From the NCBI GenBank assembly GCA_041497995.1, contig JBGQHM010000023.1, forward strand, positions 1 to 33,361: DNA of 33,361 nucleotides, written 5' to 3'. The notes beneath the pieces were generated by a model that saw only the letters and a list, made by a program, of their open reading frames with translations, was not told the origin of the DNA and searched no databases. The position numbers and the translations under genes were made by a program. This document shows, in pieces, positions 1 through 8,168 of this stretch. The stretch is from DATKMS01 sp041497995 (GTDB lineage: Bacteria > Desulfobacterota > Binatia > HRBIN30). Within the stretch, counting starts at the first letter, position 1. Every line of letters begins with the position of its first letter.

Positions 1-1
1 C

Positions 2-343
2 GTCTGGTACTGGCACATCAAGGGCCCCGGCGAGATCGACCTCGCCGCCGCACTCGGACCGAGCGGCGGTTCGTTGCTCGCCGGCTTGCCGGGGTTTCAG
101 CTCTTCGATTCGCTCGCCGTCGACGCCGCCGGCAACGTGTGTGTCGCTACGTTGGTGAACGGTGGCATCACCATCATCTCACCCGACGGCACGTCGATCG
201 AACACGTGCCAACGCCTGACCCGCTGACGACGAACATCTGCTTCGGTGGACCAGACCTGCGCACCACGTACATCACACTGTCCGGAACGGGTCGGCTAGT
301 TGCGATGCAGTGGCCGCGCCCGGGGTTGCGGCTGAATTACTGA
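2..343 (+). CDS. SMP-30/gluconolactonase-type protein, 3' end only
   Basis: The reading frame is open from the left edge, so the gene is 5'-truncated by the window and only about 113 C-terminal residues remain. The visible part has the SMP-30/LRE look: a 'DSLAVDAAGNVCVAT' strand with the Ca/metal-propeller 'D-x-x-G-N' turn, then 'ISPDG', then 'TNICFGGPDLRTTYIT', the conserved closing blade of these six-bladed beta-propellers. Family members hydrolyse lactones or act as Ca-dependent esterases; the substrate cannot be told from this fragment. It ends with TGA directly at the foot of a long hairpin and converges on the alcohol dehydrogenase gene. The family call is fairly secure; the exact enzyme is not. 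Confidence 0.8.
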   Translation, partial: VWYWHIKGPGEIDLAAALGPSGGSLLAGLPGFQLFDSLAVDAAGNVCVATLVNGGITIISPDGTSIEHVPTPDPLTTNICFGGPDLRTTYITLSGTGRLVAMQWPRPGLRLNY

Positions 344-420
344 TCGTGCTCGTGTTGGTGCTGGTGCTCGTAGAAGAGACCCAAGACCTTTTCCGAGCAC
401 GACCACGAACACCAGCACGA
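344..420. terminator. Long bidirectional hairpin between convergent genes
   Basis: Arms 344-370 and 394-420 are 27 nt each and pair with 4 mismatches; the loop is 23 nt. The left arm starts on the base after the TGA of the SMP-30 gene and the right arm ends one base before the stop codon of the dehydrogenase on the other strand. A T/A-rich tract (ctttt) lies in the loop rather than after the stem, so termination without Rho is an inference. It may also stabilise both mRNA 3' ends. Confidence 0.6.
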
Positions 421-421
421 T

Positions 422-1450
422 TCATCGCCACGGCTCGACGAGGATCTTGGCGTGCTGATCGGGCTTGGCCAGCGTCTCGAACGCGCCGGGGACGCCTTCA
501 ACGCCGACGCGGCCGGTGACCAGCGGCGCGACGTCGATCTGTCCCTCGGCGATCGCCTGCAGCGTGCTGGCGAACTCTTCGGGCGTGTAGCCGAGGACGA
601 ACTGGATGGCGAGCTCCTTGTTGATCCCGAGCATCGGCTTGATCGAGTCGTCCTCCATGCACACGCCGGCAACGATGACGCGGGCGCCGATCGGCGCGCC
701 GCGCATGATCTGGTGAAGGATGCCCGGTATGCCGACGCACTCGAAGATCACGGCGGGGCGCATGTTGGTGGCTTCGATGAACGCTTCGATGGCCGGCCGC
801 TGTGCCGGGTCGAGGACGAGGTGTGCGCCCATGCGCGTCGCCAGCGCCCGGCGCATCGGCGAGTAGTCAGCGGCGACGATGGGTTCGGCACCCTTCAACT
901 TGAGCGCGGCGATCACCGCCAATCCGACGGGCCCACACCCGATCACTAGTGGCGCGTCGTATTGTTCGAGACGCGCCTTGGCGACGGCGTGTACGCCAAC
1001 CGCCATCGGCTCGGTGAGCGTCGCATGCTCGGTTGCCAGCCCGTTGGGCACCGGCAGCACCAGGGCCGCCGACAACGTCATCAGCTCACCGTACCCGCCG
1101 GGTGCTTCATTCGAGTAGCCCACACCCTCGATGCGCCCACCGCGAAACAACATCGGCATCGACACGACGCGGTCGCCGGGATGCACCGCGCCCGAAGTGC
1201 CGGGCCCGTACTCGATCACTTCGGCGCAAAACTCGTGACCCATCACGACATCGCGTGCCAGGTCGAGCACGAAGGGCGCACCGGTCTCCTTCGCCATCTC
1301 CACCATCTTGTGGGCGTGCTTGAGTGCGTGGAGATCCGAGCCGCAGATCCCACACGCCAGCGTCTTTACGAGCACCTCGCCCTCAGCGGGGACCGGGTCG
1401 GGGATGGTATCAACAATGAGTTCGGAGTTTCGCATTACGGCGGCACGCAC
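422..1450 (-). CDS. Zinc-binding alcohol dehydrogenase (MDR family)
   Basis: 342 residues, normal for a medium-chain NAD(P)-dependent dehydrogenase. It has the GroES-like N-terminal fold with the catalytic-zinc motif 'CGICGSDLH' (33-41), 'GHE' (71-73) and Glu147 in 'TEP', then the Rossmann motif 'GCGPVGL' (171-177). The four-cysteine structural-zinc lobe is absent: the segment around 95-115 has no Cys cluster, as in many sorbitol- or threonine-dehydrogenase-like members. The start is GTG at 1450, chosen for an excellent AGGAGG 6 nt upstream. It lies 59 bp downstream of the methyltransferase gene on the same strand and may be cotranscribed with it. It likely oxidises a secondary alcohol or reduces a ketone in the cytoplasm; the substrate is unknown. 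Confidence 0.9.
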   Translation of the reverse strand: MRAAVMRNSELIVDTIPDPVPAEGEVLVKTLACGICGSDLHALKHAHKMVEMAKETGAPFVLDLARDVVMGHEFCAEVIEYGPGTSGAVHPGDRVVSMPMLFRGGRIEGVGYSNEAPGGYGELMTLSAALVLPVPNGLATEHATLTEPMAVGVHAVAKARLEQYDAPLVIGCGPVGLAVIAALKLKGAEPIVAADYSPMRRALATRMGAHLVLDPAQRPAIEAFIEATNMRPAVIFECVGIPGILHQIMRGAPIGARVIVAGVCMEDDSIKPMLGINKELAIQFVLGYTPEEFASTLQAIAEGQIDVAPLVTGRVGVEGVPGAFETLAKPDQHAKILVEPWR

Positions 1451-1509
1451 GGTGATCCTCCTGTCGGCTCGTCATCCGATGCCTACCGAGAACTCGGCCG
1501 GGGTGCAAC

Positions 1510-2220
1510 TCAGCGGGGTTGGAAGATTAAGAGGTATTGGTAGGAGAGTACTGGGGGTTCTTCGACCAGCGTGTAACCAGCAGCGGCCATCTCTTCCACA
1601 ACCTGTGCGCGCGCGAGCTTGTGACTCGCGGGTGGACCGACAGGCAGATCATTCTTGTGCCAATCGACGATCGCCACACGTCCGCCGCGCGTCAGACAAT
1701 GCCGCAACCGGCGGAAGTAGTCGCGGCGGCCATCGATGTGATGGTAGGTGTCGACGACCAGCACTAGATCGACGCTGGCCGCCGGCAGACGCGGGTTGTC
1801 GGGTGAGGCGAGGATGGGCACCACGTTGGGTGTGTGCTCGTGCTCCGCCCGCTCCCGCAGGCGCGCGACGAGATTTGGCTCCGTGTCGACGGCAAAGACG
1901 GTACCATCGCCCCCGACGGCCGCAGATAAGTAGCGGCTAAAGTAGCCGGTGCCCGCGCCAAGATCGGCAACGCGCATGCCGGCATGAAGGCTCAACGCTG
2001 CGACCAATGCCTGGGGTTTCTGCCACTCGTCCCGCTTGGGGTCGTCAAAGACCTTGGTCCATCTGGCGACGTCATCGAAAGAGTGATGCGCAGTGGCGTC
2101 ATCAGCTGGCGGTGGCGCAGCCGGGTCGGGCGCTCGCACGGTTGCGCAAGATGACAGCACGATGGCTGCGGCGGCGCACAGGGTAGGAACTTTGAGGGTG
2201 TACCGAAGCAGCGGACGCAT
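1510..2220 (-). CDS. Class I SAM-dependent methyltransferase, predicted lipoprotein
   Basis: 236 residues. Residues 1-24 form a signal peptide with lipobox L-S-S-C (22-25), so the mature protein is probably anchored in a membrane through Cys25. The catalytic part has motif I 'VADLGAGTG' (84-92), the acidic SAM ribose ligand Asp112 in 'VDTE', and a post-motif 'DTYHHI' (157-162), typical of Methyltransf_11/25 proteins. Exported, lipidated SAM methyltransferases of this type are found in proteobacteria, but how SAM would be supplied outside the cytoplasm is unclear. The start is ATG at 2220, with a TATATA hexamer 13 nt upstream (2239-2234). It heads a minus-strand pair with the alcohol dehydrogenase. 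The methylated substrate is unknown. Confidence 0.85.
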   Translation of the reverse strand: MRPLLRYTLKVPTLCAAAAIVLSSCATVRAPDPAAPPPADDATAHHSFDDVARWTKVFDDPKRDEWQKPQALVAALSLHAGMRVADLGAGTGYFSRYLSAAVGGDGTVFAVDTEPNLVARLRERAEHEHTPNVVPILASPDNPRLPAASVDLVLVVDTYHHIDGRRDYFRRLRHCLTRGGRVAIVDWHKNDLPVGPPASHKLARAQVVEEMAAAGYTLVEEPPVLSYQYLLIFQPR

Positions 2221-2333
2221 GTGTCCGCTGCGCTATATACCCGGCCAGCCGGCCGCACAACGTCTGTATGGGGAGCGGAAGCTCGGTTTGGCGAGCGCCT
2301 TGCGAGCCAGGTGCACAGCGGTTACGGTGACTG

Positions 2334-2413
2334 CTAGCCGCCTGTTGGACTTGGCAGCCCGGAGCGACCAAACGGGAGCGGGCCATAGAAATGACGCCGG
2401 CCGCAGGCCCCAG
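2334..2413 (-). repeat. CTAG-bounded palindromic repeat, copy 1
   Basis: About 80 bp, in inverted orientation relative to copies 2 and 3. Its reverse complement carries the 17-base block GGCCTGCGGCCGGCGTC shared exactly by all three copies, then the shared 'TTCTATGG-CCGCTCCC' and 'GGCTGCCA-GTCC' blocks, and ends in CTAG. It sits immediately upstream of the glutaredoxin Shine-Dalgarno sequence. One end is CTGG rather than CTAG. Confidence 0.75.
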
Positions 2414-2429
2414 GAGATTAGGAAGTCCG

Positions 2430-2684
2430 ATGGCCAACGTAGTGATGTACACGACCCAGTACTGTCCGTATTGCGTGCAAGCGAAGGCCCTGCTGCGAAA
2501 CAAGGGCGTAGCGTTCGAGGAAGTCGATGTCGGTGGCGACGACGAGCTCCGCAGCAAGATGATCGAAGCTTCGGGCCGCCGTACTGTGCCTCAGATCTTT
2601 ATCAATGACAGTCCGATTGGCGGGTTCGAGGAACTCCGTTCTCTGGAGGAAGAAGGCGAGCTCGACCGCCTCCTGGCGGCCTAG
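2430..2684 (+). CDS. grxC: Glutaredoxin 3 type (dithiol)
   Basis: 84 residues, normal for a bacterial GrxC. It has the dithiol active site 'CPYC' (12-15), the cis-proline motif 'TVP' (52-54) and the glutathione-binding 'GGFEEL' (64-69). It reduces protein disulfides and glutathione mixed disulfides in the cytoplasm. An upstream in-frame ATG at 2391 would add 13 residues encoded inside a repeat element, so ATG 2430 is preferred; AGGAG (2412-2416) and GGAAG (2421-2425) lie before it. The TAG stop (2682-2684) is part of the CTAG terminus of repeat copy 2, and copy 1 abuts the ribosome binding site, so the gene is bracketed by inverted repeats. Confidence 0.92.
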   Translation: MANVVMYTTQYCPYCVQAKALLRNKGVAFEEVDVGGDDELRSKMIEASGRRTVPQIFINDSPIGGFEELRSLEEEGELDRLLAA

Positions 2685-2759
2685 GGCCTGCGGCCGGCGT
2701 CCTTCTATGGTCCGCTCCCCGATGGGTCGCTATCGGCTGCCAAGTCCACAGGCCGCTAG
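2681..2759 (+). repeat. CTAG-bounded palindromic repeat, copy 2
   Basis: 79 bp with CTAG at both ends (2681-2684 and 2756-2759). The ends are inverted repeats of each other: CTAG-GGCCTG-C-GG on the left and, read on the other strand, CTAG-C-GGCCTG-T-GG on the right. The stop codon of the glutaredoxin gene is the TAG of the left terminus. It is inverted relative to copy 1. Confidence 0.8.
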
Positions 2760-2809
2760 CTTGCGACGACACCCGACTTGCGCTGCCGAACCCGCCCCAC
2801 CCCTTGTAC

Positions 2810-3049
2810 TCAAATCAGCTGCGCTTCACGCACCTCGGTTCTCATGGAGTCCATGAAAGTCGACATGCACGCCAACACTGCCGTCGGCCACGCCCCACCC
2901 TCTGCAAGCGCGGACAGCGCCATGAGCACTGCGCAACGAACGACGGGATCGGCTTGCTCATGGTCCAATGCCTCTCGGAGTACCGCTCCGCTGGCTTCGA
3001 TGTCAGCAGTGATACGGCCACCGTCATCACATACAAAGAAACGCGCCAT
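2810..3049 (-). CDS. Small protein of unknown function
   Basis: 79 residues from ATG 3049, which is preceded by a purine-rich AAGGGGG 5 nt upstream; the open frame runs further upstream but without a better start. The protein begins 'MARFFVCDDGGRITADIE', then has an acidic/alanine-rich, probably helical stretch with three Cys. I recognise no domain. No signal peptide or membrane segment is evident. It stands alone between repeat copy 2 and the HNH gene. Coding status rests only on frame, start context and amino-acid composition, so a spurious frame remains possible. Confidence 0.45.
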   Translation of the reverse strand: MARFFVCDDGGRITADIEASGAVLREALDHEQADPVVRCAVLMALSALAEGGAWPTAVLACMSTFMDSMRTEVREAQLI

Positions 3050-3354
3050 GAAGGCCCCCTTACCGACTCGCCCCCCATCCGGCCATCGCATGCTCACATC
3101 AACTCCCCCCGCGAGCCCTTTTTTTGTCGTACCAGAATTCGTCAGCAATCGAGGTGCCCACTCGTCAGTGGTGCTTCGTCAACGGAGAATCGCCCACAGT
3201 GAGCATCCGATTGTAGGATTTTGTAGACACCCTCATACTCACTTTGAGTGGTACATCTGATTCCCGGGAAGAGATGCTGATGCGGAAGGACGCTACGCTG
3301 ATGGAGACGCGTGTATTGACTCGCTGAAGGGACGAAACGAGAATCACTGCGCCG
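3050..3354. other. Intergenic stretch without a supported gene
   Basis: Short overlapping frames here have no recognisable product and no convincing start. A run of seven T (3119-3125) follows a C-rich tract but there is no clear stem. The segment probably holds divergent promoters for the small minus-strand gene and the HNH gene; I could not single out a -35/-10 pair. Confidence 0.5.
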
Positions 3355-3627
3355 ATGAATGAGTGGATTGCAGTCCTTTCCGAAGAGGAGATCAAGCGTG
3401 AGCGCGTTAAGGCGCGTGAGATCCGCGAATCACAGTGGTGGAAACGCCGGCGATCCGCAGGGGTGTGCCACTACTGCGGCAACAAGTTCCCCGTGAAGGA
3501 CCTGACGATGGATCATCTCGTGCCGTTGGTGCGAGGTGGCCGCTCGACCAAGGGCAATCTGGTCCCGGCATGCAAGGAATGCAATACACGCAAGCAGCAT
3601 CAACTCGCGTTCGAATGGGTAGCCTGA
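3355..3627 (+). CDS. HNH endonuclease domain protein
   Basis: 90 residues. It contains the treble-clef HNH fold: a zinc knuckle 'CHYC' (38-41), the catalytic 'DHLVPLVRGG' (53-62), Asn68 in 'GNLVPACKECN' and the second zinc knuckle Cys73-x-x-Cys76. The N-terminal 35 residues are a charged helix. This compact form nicks or cuts DNA; stand-alone copies occur in phage, in restriction contexts and as chromosomal orphans. No methyltransferase, integrase or phage gene is adjacent, so its role is open. It is followed after 78 bp by uvrC on the same strand, but uvrC has its own promoter. Confidence 0.85.
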   Translation: MNEWIAVLSEEEIKRERVKAREIRESQWWKRRRSAGVCHYCGNKFPVKDLTMDHLVPLVRGGRSTKGNLVPACKECNTRKQHQLAFEWVA

Positions 3628-3693
3628 AGTCGGTGCACCGGCTCGGAGACAACCCGACCGCCTCAGTTGGTCGCCGCCCACTCCGCCGCGCGC

Positions 3694-3699
3694 TATAAT
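3694..3699 (+). promoter_or_regulatory. -10 box (TATAAT) for leaderless uvrC transcript
   Basis: A perfect TATAAT in the context gcTATAATcc, ending 6 nt before the GTG start of uvrC. A transcript initiating at the usual distance would begin at or next to the start codon. No good -35 at 16-18 bp is visible. Confidence 0.55.
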
Positions 3700-3705
3700 C
3701 CCTGC

Positions 3706-5631
3706 GTGCTCGAAAACGACGGTGACGCTTCCGCGTCGGGGCGTGTACCCGATAGTACGGTCGGACTGAGCGAGAAGCTCGACGCCCTGCCGGGACGTCC
3801 GGGCGTGTATCTCTTGAAGGACAAGCACGCCAAGGTCATTTACGTCGGCAAGGCGAAGAACCTCCGCTCTCGGGTCCACACATATTTCCGCGGCGGTGAC
3901 GGGCGCAGCCAAGTACGGTTCCTCATGCAGCGGGTGACCGACCTCGACACACTGGTCACCACCAACGCCAAGGAAGCGCTGATCCTAGAAAACAACCTGA
4001 TCAAGCAGTACAAGCCGCGCTACAACATCAGGCTCAAGGACGACAAGTCGTACGTCAGTGTCAAGGTGACCACGCAGGACGACTGGCCGCGGATTCTGGT
4101 CACGCGGAAGATCGTCAAGGACGGCAGCAAGTACTTCGGTCCGTACGCCTCGGCGTACAGCGTCCGCGAGACCCTCGACACGATCCGCAAGGTCATCCCA
4201 CTGCGCACCTGCAGCGATGGCGTGTTCCGCAATCGCTCGCGTCCGTGCCTGGAATATCAGATCAAGCGCTGCCTCGGTCCTTGCTGCCTGCCCGTGGATC
4301 CGGCCATCTACCAGGAACACTTGCACGAGGCCACGATGTTGCTCGAAGGGAAGAGCCAGCAGCTCGTGCGGCAGCTCGACGAGGAGATGCACCGCGCCGC
4401 CGAGGAGTTGCGCTACGAAGACGCTGCGCGCCTGCGCGACAAGATCCGCGCGATCGAGCGCACGCAGGAGCGGCAGCAGGTGGTGTCGCACTGGGGTGAG
4501 GATCAGGACGTCTTCGGTCTGTACCGCGAAGGCGGCTTCATCGAGGCCCAGGTGCTCTTCGTGCGCCAAGGCAAGCTGACCGGTAACCAGGCATACAGCT
4601 TCCAGGACTTCGAGCTCCCCGATGAAGAGGTGCTGGAGGCGCTTCTCACGCAGTTCTACCAAGGCGATCGCTATGTGCCGGACGAAATCCTGGTGCCCGG
4701 AGAGATGGAAGACCGGGACGTGCGCGCCGACTACCTCAGCGAGCGCAAGGGCAAGCGCGTCGACATCCTCCGGCCGCAACGCGGCGACAAGGTGCGCCTG
4801 CTGGAAATGGCTGGAGAGAACGCGGCCCACAGCTTCCGCGAGCGGCAAGACGCCGACCGCAACCGCGAGCGCATGAGCGAGGAGCTGCAACGGAAGCTGC
4901 ATCTGCGCAACGCGCCCAAGCGCATCGAGTGCTTCGACATCTCCAACATCCAAGGCCGGCTGGCCGTCGGGTCGATGGTCACCTTCGACGAAGGGGAAGC
5001 CGACAAGAGCCGCTACCGCCGTTTTCGCATCAAGACGGTCCCGGAAGCTGACGATTTCCGCATGATGTACGAAGTGTTGAAACGCCGCTTCACCCGCGCG
5101 AAGGAGGAAGCCAGCTATCCGGACCTGCTCGTAGTCGACGGCGGCAAGGGACAGCTCAACGTCGCGCTCGAAGTGCTGCGCGAGCTCGAGATCAACGAGA
5201 TCGACGCCGTCGGCCTAGCGAAGATGCGCGTCGAGCGCGACCTGCAGGCCGCCGAGATCACGCACAGCGAGGAGCGCGTTTTCCTGCCGGGTCGGAAGAA
5301 CCCGGTGATCCTCAAACGCAACTCGACGGCGCTCTTCCTGTTGCAACGAGTCCGCGACGAAGCGCACCGTTTCGCGATCACCTATCACCGCCAGCTGCGC
5401 AGCAAGGAACGCTTGCGCTCGGCGCTGGACAGCATTCCCGGTATCGGCAGCACGCGGCGCAAGCGACTGCTGAAACACTTCGGCAGCGTACGGCGCATCC
5501 GCGAAGCCAGCGTCGAGGCGTTGGCCGAAGTGCCCGGCATCTCGGCCGCCCTCGCCGCAGAGATCAAGAACAGCCTGACCGGATCGCCGGCGGCCCCCAC
5601 AAACCCCACCGCGACTCACGACGGACCGTAA
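3706..5631 (+). CDS. uvrC: UvrABC excinuclease subunit C
   Basis: 641 residues, full length. It makes the 3' and 5' incisions around UvrB-marked lesions in nucleotide excision repair. Order of domains: GIY-YIG nuclease (GVY 33-35, YVG 46-48, Arg54), Cys-bearing linker around 'CLEYQIKRCLGPC', UVR helical hairpin that binds UvrB near residue 205-240, the RNase H-like C-terminal nuclease with 'FDISNIQG' and 'LLVVDGGKGQL', and two helix-hairpin-helix motifs ('IPGIGSTRRKRLLKHFGS', 'VPGISAALA'). The start is GTG 3706; an upstream TTG (3667) overlaps the promoter. The first 20 residues are an extra, low-conservation extension. It overlaps closely with comEC (1 bp gap), so the two are probably cotranscribed. 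Confidence 0.96.
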   Translation: MLENDGDASASGRVPDSTVGLSEKLDALPGRPGVYLLKDKHAKVIYVGKAKNLRSRVHTYFRGGDGRSQVRFLMQRVTDLDTLVTTNAKEALILENNLIKQYKPRYNIRLKDDKSYVSVKVTTQDDWPRILVTRKIVKDGSKYFGPYASAYSVRETLDTIRKVIPLRTCSDGVFRNRSRPCLEYQIKRCLGPCCLPVDPAIYQEHLHEATMLLEGKSQQLVRQLDEEMHRAAEELRYEDAARLRDKIRAIERTQERQQVVSHWGEDQDVFGLYREGGFIEAQVLFVRQGKLTGNQAYSFQDFELPDEEVLEALLTQFYQGDRYVPDEILVPGEMEDRDVRADYLSERKGKRVDILRPQRGDKVRLLEMAGENAAHSFRERQDADRNRERMSEELQRKLHLRNAPKRIECFDISNIQGRLAVGSMVTFDEGEADKSRYRRFRIKTVPEADDFRMMYEVLKRRFTRAKEEASYPDLLVVDGGKGQLNVALEVLRELEINEIDAVGLAKMRVERDLQAAEITHSEERVFLPGRKNPVILKRNSTALFLLQRVRDEAHRFAITYHRQLRSKERLRSALDSIPGIGSTRRKRLLKHFGSVRRIREASVEALAEVPGISAALAAEIKNSLTGSPAAPTNPTATHDGP

Positions 5632-5632
5632 G

Positions 5633-8137
5633 GTGCACGCGCTGCCGCCGGCGCTGTCGTCCGCTGTGCGCGCGTCGGTGCACGCCGTGCGCGACGCGCC
5701 GCTGTTGGTGAGCGTCGCTGTCGGGCTGTTGCTCGGCGACGCGCTCGCTGGCCAGTGCGACAACTGGGGCACCCTGCCGCTCGCCTTGACAGGCGGTATC
5801 GCGACCGGACTGCTCTTTGTTTCGGAGGTCGCGTGGCGGCGCGTGGGTGCGGCCGTCCTCGCACTGATCGTCGGCGCTCTCGCCGCCAACCGAGTCTATA
5901 CACCGCGCTTCCCACCCGATCACATCGCGCTCGCCGCGATGCGTACGCCGGTTGATATCGAGGCGGTGTTGTCGGCCGATCCCGAAGCACGCGGCGACCG
6001 CACCCGCCTGTGGTTGCGCACCGAGCAGATCGATGAAGGCCACGGTTGGCGGCCGACGCAGGGAACTGTTCTGTTGACGACCCGGCACGTGCAGCACCCG
6101 TGGTCTGCCGGCGATCGACTGCGCGGCACGATATCGCTGCGCCGGCCGCGTAATTTCGGAAACCCCGGCGAGTTCGACTACGTCGCCTACCTGGCGCGCC
6201 AGGATGTCTACGTTACTGCGTTCGCGGAAGACGATACGGAGCTCGTTCGACTCGACCACGTTGGCAGCGGCATCGCCGACTGGTTCGCCCGCTGGCGCCA
6301 CGGCGTGGGCGCTCTGGTTCATCAGAGTGTCGCGGAGCCCCAAGCCAGCGTTCTCAGCGCCTTGGTCATCGGCACTTCCGCCGCGCTCCCTACCGACTTG
6401 CGTGCAGCGTTCAACCGGGCCGGCGTCAGCCATGTCCTCTCGGTATCCGGTCTGCACGTCGGTCTGGTTGCCGCGGTGGCGTACGCCCTGTTCCGCTGGC
6501 TACTGGCGCGCAGTCGATGGTTGTTGCTCAGCGCCAACGTACCGAAGCTAGCCGCCGCCCTGTCGATAGTGCCCGTGCTGCTGTACGCCGGCATTGCCGG
6601 GAGCAACGTCGCGACACTGCGGTCGGTGCTGATGATCGTGGTGTTCGTTGCCGCGGTGGTCGTCGACCGGGAGCGCCACCTCATCGCCAGCCTGGCCGCC
6701 GCTGCTATCGTCATCCTCGTCACTTCGCCCGGCAGCTCCTTAGACATTTCCTTCGAGTTGTCATTCGTGGCGGTGCTCGGCTTGGTGCTGGCGATGGAGC
6801 GCTTCTGGCCGTGGTGGACACAATGGGAAGAGGCGCACCTGCTGCGCCTGCGGGGTTGGCGCGGCCGGGTGTGGCGCTGGCTGGCGGTGTACGCAGCCGT
6901 GTCACTCAGCGCACTCGCCGCCACCACGCCACTGACCGCTCTCCACTTCAACCAGCTGTCGTTCATCGCCGTCCTCGCCAACGCCCTCGTCGTACCGCTG
7001 CTCGGATCACTCGCCGTCGCTCTCGGACTATTGGGAGCGCTCCTCTTTCTGGTGTCGGAGACGCTCGCGTGGCTATGCATGTCGCTCGCGGGTCCGGTCG
7101 TGCAGGTGGGACTCTGGCTCGTACAGTTCTTTGCCGCGTGGCCGTATGCCGCCGTACGAGTGGTCACGCCGACCGCGTTCGAGCTGCTGGTGATGTATGC
7201 CGCCTTGCTGGTGCTGGTGCAGCTCGCCGGTCGGACGCGCGTGGCGCTCTTGAGTGTGCTGGTGCTGATTGGGCTGGCAGACGGCGCGTGGTGGTACGCC
7301 GATCGCTATCATCGAAACGACCTGCGGCTCACCTTCCTCAGCGTCGGGCAAGGCGACGCAGCGGTCATCGAGCTACCGGGCGCCGAGGTCATGGTCATCG
7401 ACGGTGGCGGGTTGGGCGGCGACAGCTTCGATGTCGGCGAGCGTGTCATCGCGCCGTTTCTCTGGAGCCGCAAGATCGCCCACGTCGACTACCTGGTACT
7501 CAGTCATCCCGACCACGACCACTACGGCGGGCTCGCCTTCGTCGCTGCACAGTTCTCACCGCGTGAGTTCTGGTCGAACGGCGCCGGCGCCGACTCGGAT
7601 GGCTTCGCTCAACTCGAGCAGCGCTTGCTCGACAGCGGCGTACAACAGCGAGTGCTGCATCGCGGCGACGTGCAGCGTATCGGTAGCGTCGACGTGCTCG
7701 TGCACTCGCCACGGATGGACCGTGACGGATTGAGAGGAAACGACCAGTCGCTCGTGTTGAGCCTGAGGTTTGGGGGAACCCGCGTCCTCTTTCCGGGCGA
7801 CATCGAAATCCCGGCGGAAGACGATCTAGTCGCCAGCGCCGACGGCGAGCTCGCCAGCGCCGTCCTCAAGGTGCCGCATCATGGCAGTCACACGTCGAGC
7901 AGTTCCGGTTTTATCGACGCGGTCGCGCCGCAGCTCGCCGTCGTGTCAGCCGGCTTCGAGAACCGCTTCGGCTTTCCGCACCCCGACGTGCTGCAGCGCT
8001 ATGGCGCCCGGAACTGCACGCTGGCACGCACCGATCTTGACGGCGCGATAGCGATCCGCGTCCGCTCAAACGGTGCAATTGATCTGCAACGCTTCCGCGA
8101 CGTATCACGTGGTGCGGCAGGCCCAGATCACCGTTGA
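5633..8137 (+). CDS. comEC: ComEC/Rec2 family DNA-uptake channel
   Basis: 834 residues. The N-terminal DUF4131-type region has hydrophobic segments and an OB-like part; the central Competence domain has the signature 'HVLSVSGLHVG' near residue 265-275 within many membrane helices; the C-terminal metallo-beta-lactamase domain has 'SHPDHDHYGG' near residue 623-632 and 'VPHHGSHTS'. In competent bacteria this inner-membrane protein passes single-stranded DNA into the cytoplasm and may degrade the other strand. The GTG start is one base after the uvrC stop, with a weak TAAGG ahead. No comEA or comF gene is nearby. Repair (uvrC) and uptake genes are translationally adjacent. Confidence 0.93.
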   Translation: MHALPPALSSAVRASVHAVRDAPLLVSVAVGLLLGDALAGQCDNWGTLPLALTGGIATGLLFVSEVAWRRVGAAVLALIVGALAANRVYTPRFPPDHIALAAMRTPVDIEAVLSADPEARGDRTRLWLRTEQIDEGHGWRPTQGTVLLTTRHVQHPWSAGDRLRGTISLRRPRNFGNPGEFDYVAYLARQDVYVTAFAEDDTELVRLDHVGSGIADWFARWRHGVGALVHQSVAEPQASVLSALVIGTSAALPTDLRAAFNRAGVSHVLSVSGLHVGLVAAVAYALFRWLLARSRWLLLSANVPKLAAALSIVPVLLYAGIAGSNVATLRSVLMIVVFVAAVVVDRERHLIASLAAAAIVILVTSPGSSLDISFELSFVAVLGLVLAMERFWPWWTQWEEAHLLRLRGWRGRVWRWLAVYAAVSLSALAATTPLTALHFNQLSFIAVLANALVVPLLGSLAVALGLLGALLFLVSETLAWLCMSLAGPVVQVGLWLVQFFAAWPYAAVRVVTPTAFELLVMYAALLVLVQLAGRTRVALLSVLVLIGLADGAWWYADRYHRNDLRLTFLSVGQGDAAVIELPGAEVMVIDGGGLGGDSFDVGERVIAPFLWSRKIAHVDYLVLSHPDHDHYGGLAFVAAQFSPREFWSNGAGADSDGFAQLEQRLLDSGVQQRVLHRGDVQRIGSVDVLVHSPRMDRDGLRGNDQSLVLSLRFGGTRVLFPGDIEIPAEDDLVASADGELASAVLKVPHHGSHTSSSSGFIDAVAPQLAVVSAGFENRFGFPHPDVLQRYGARNCTLARTDLDGAIAIRVRSNGAIDLQRFRDVSRGAAGPDHR

Positions 8138-8168
8138 CTCTCCAGGCAGCCAGGGCTAAGCGTCGTGA

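Noticed and set aside
2391..2429. Upstream ATG extending the glutaredoxin by 13 residues
   Set aside because: The added codons lie in the repeat element, and ATG 2430 has ribosome-binding purines and the normal family N-terminus.
3165..3395. 76-codon minus-strand frame before the HNH gene
   Set aside because: Low-complexity Ser/Arg-rich product, overlaps the HNH start, no ribosome binding site.
5564..6457. 297-codon minus-strand frame at the uvrC/comEC junction
   Set aside because: It spans two real genes on the other strand and shows no domain.
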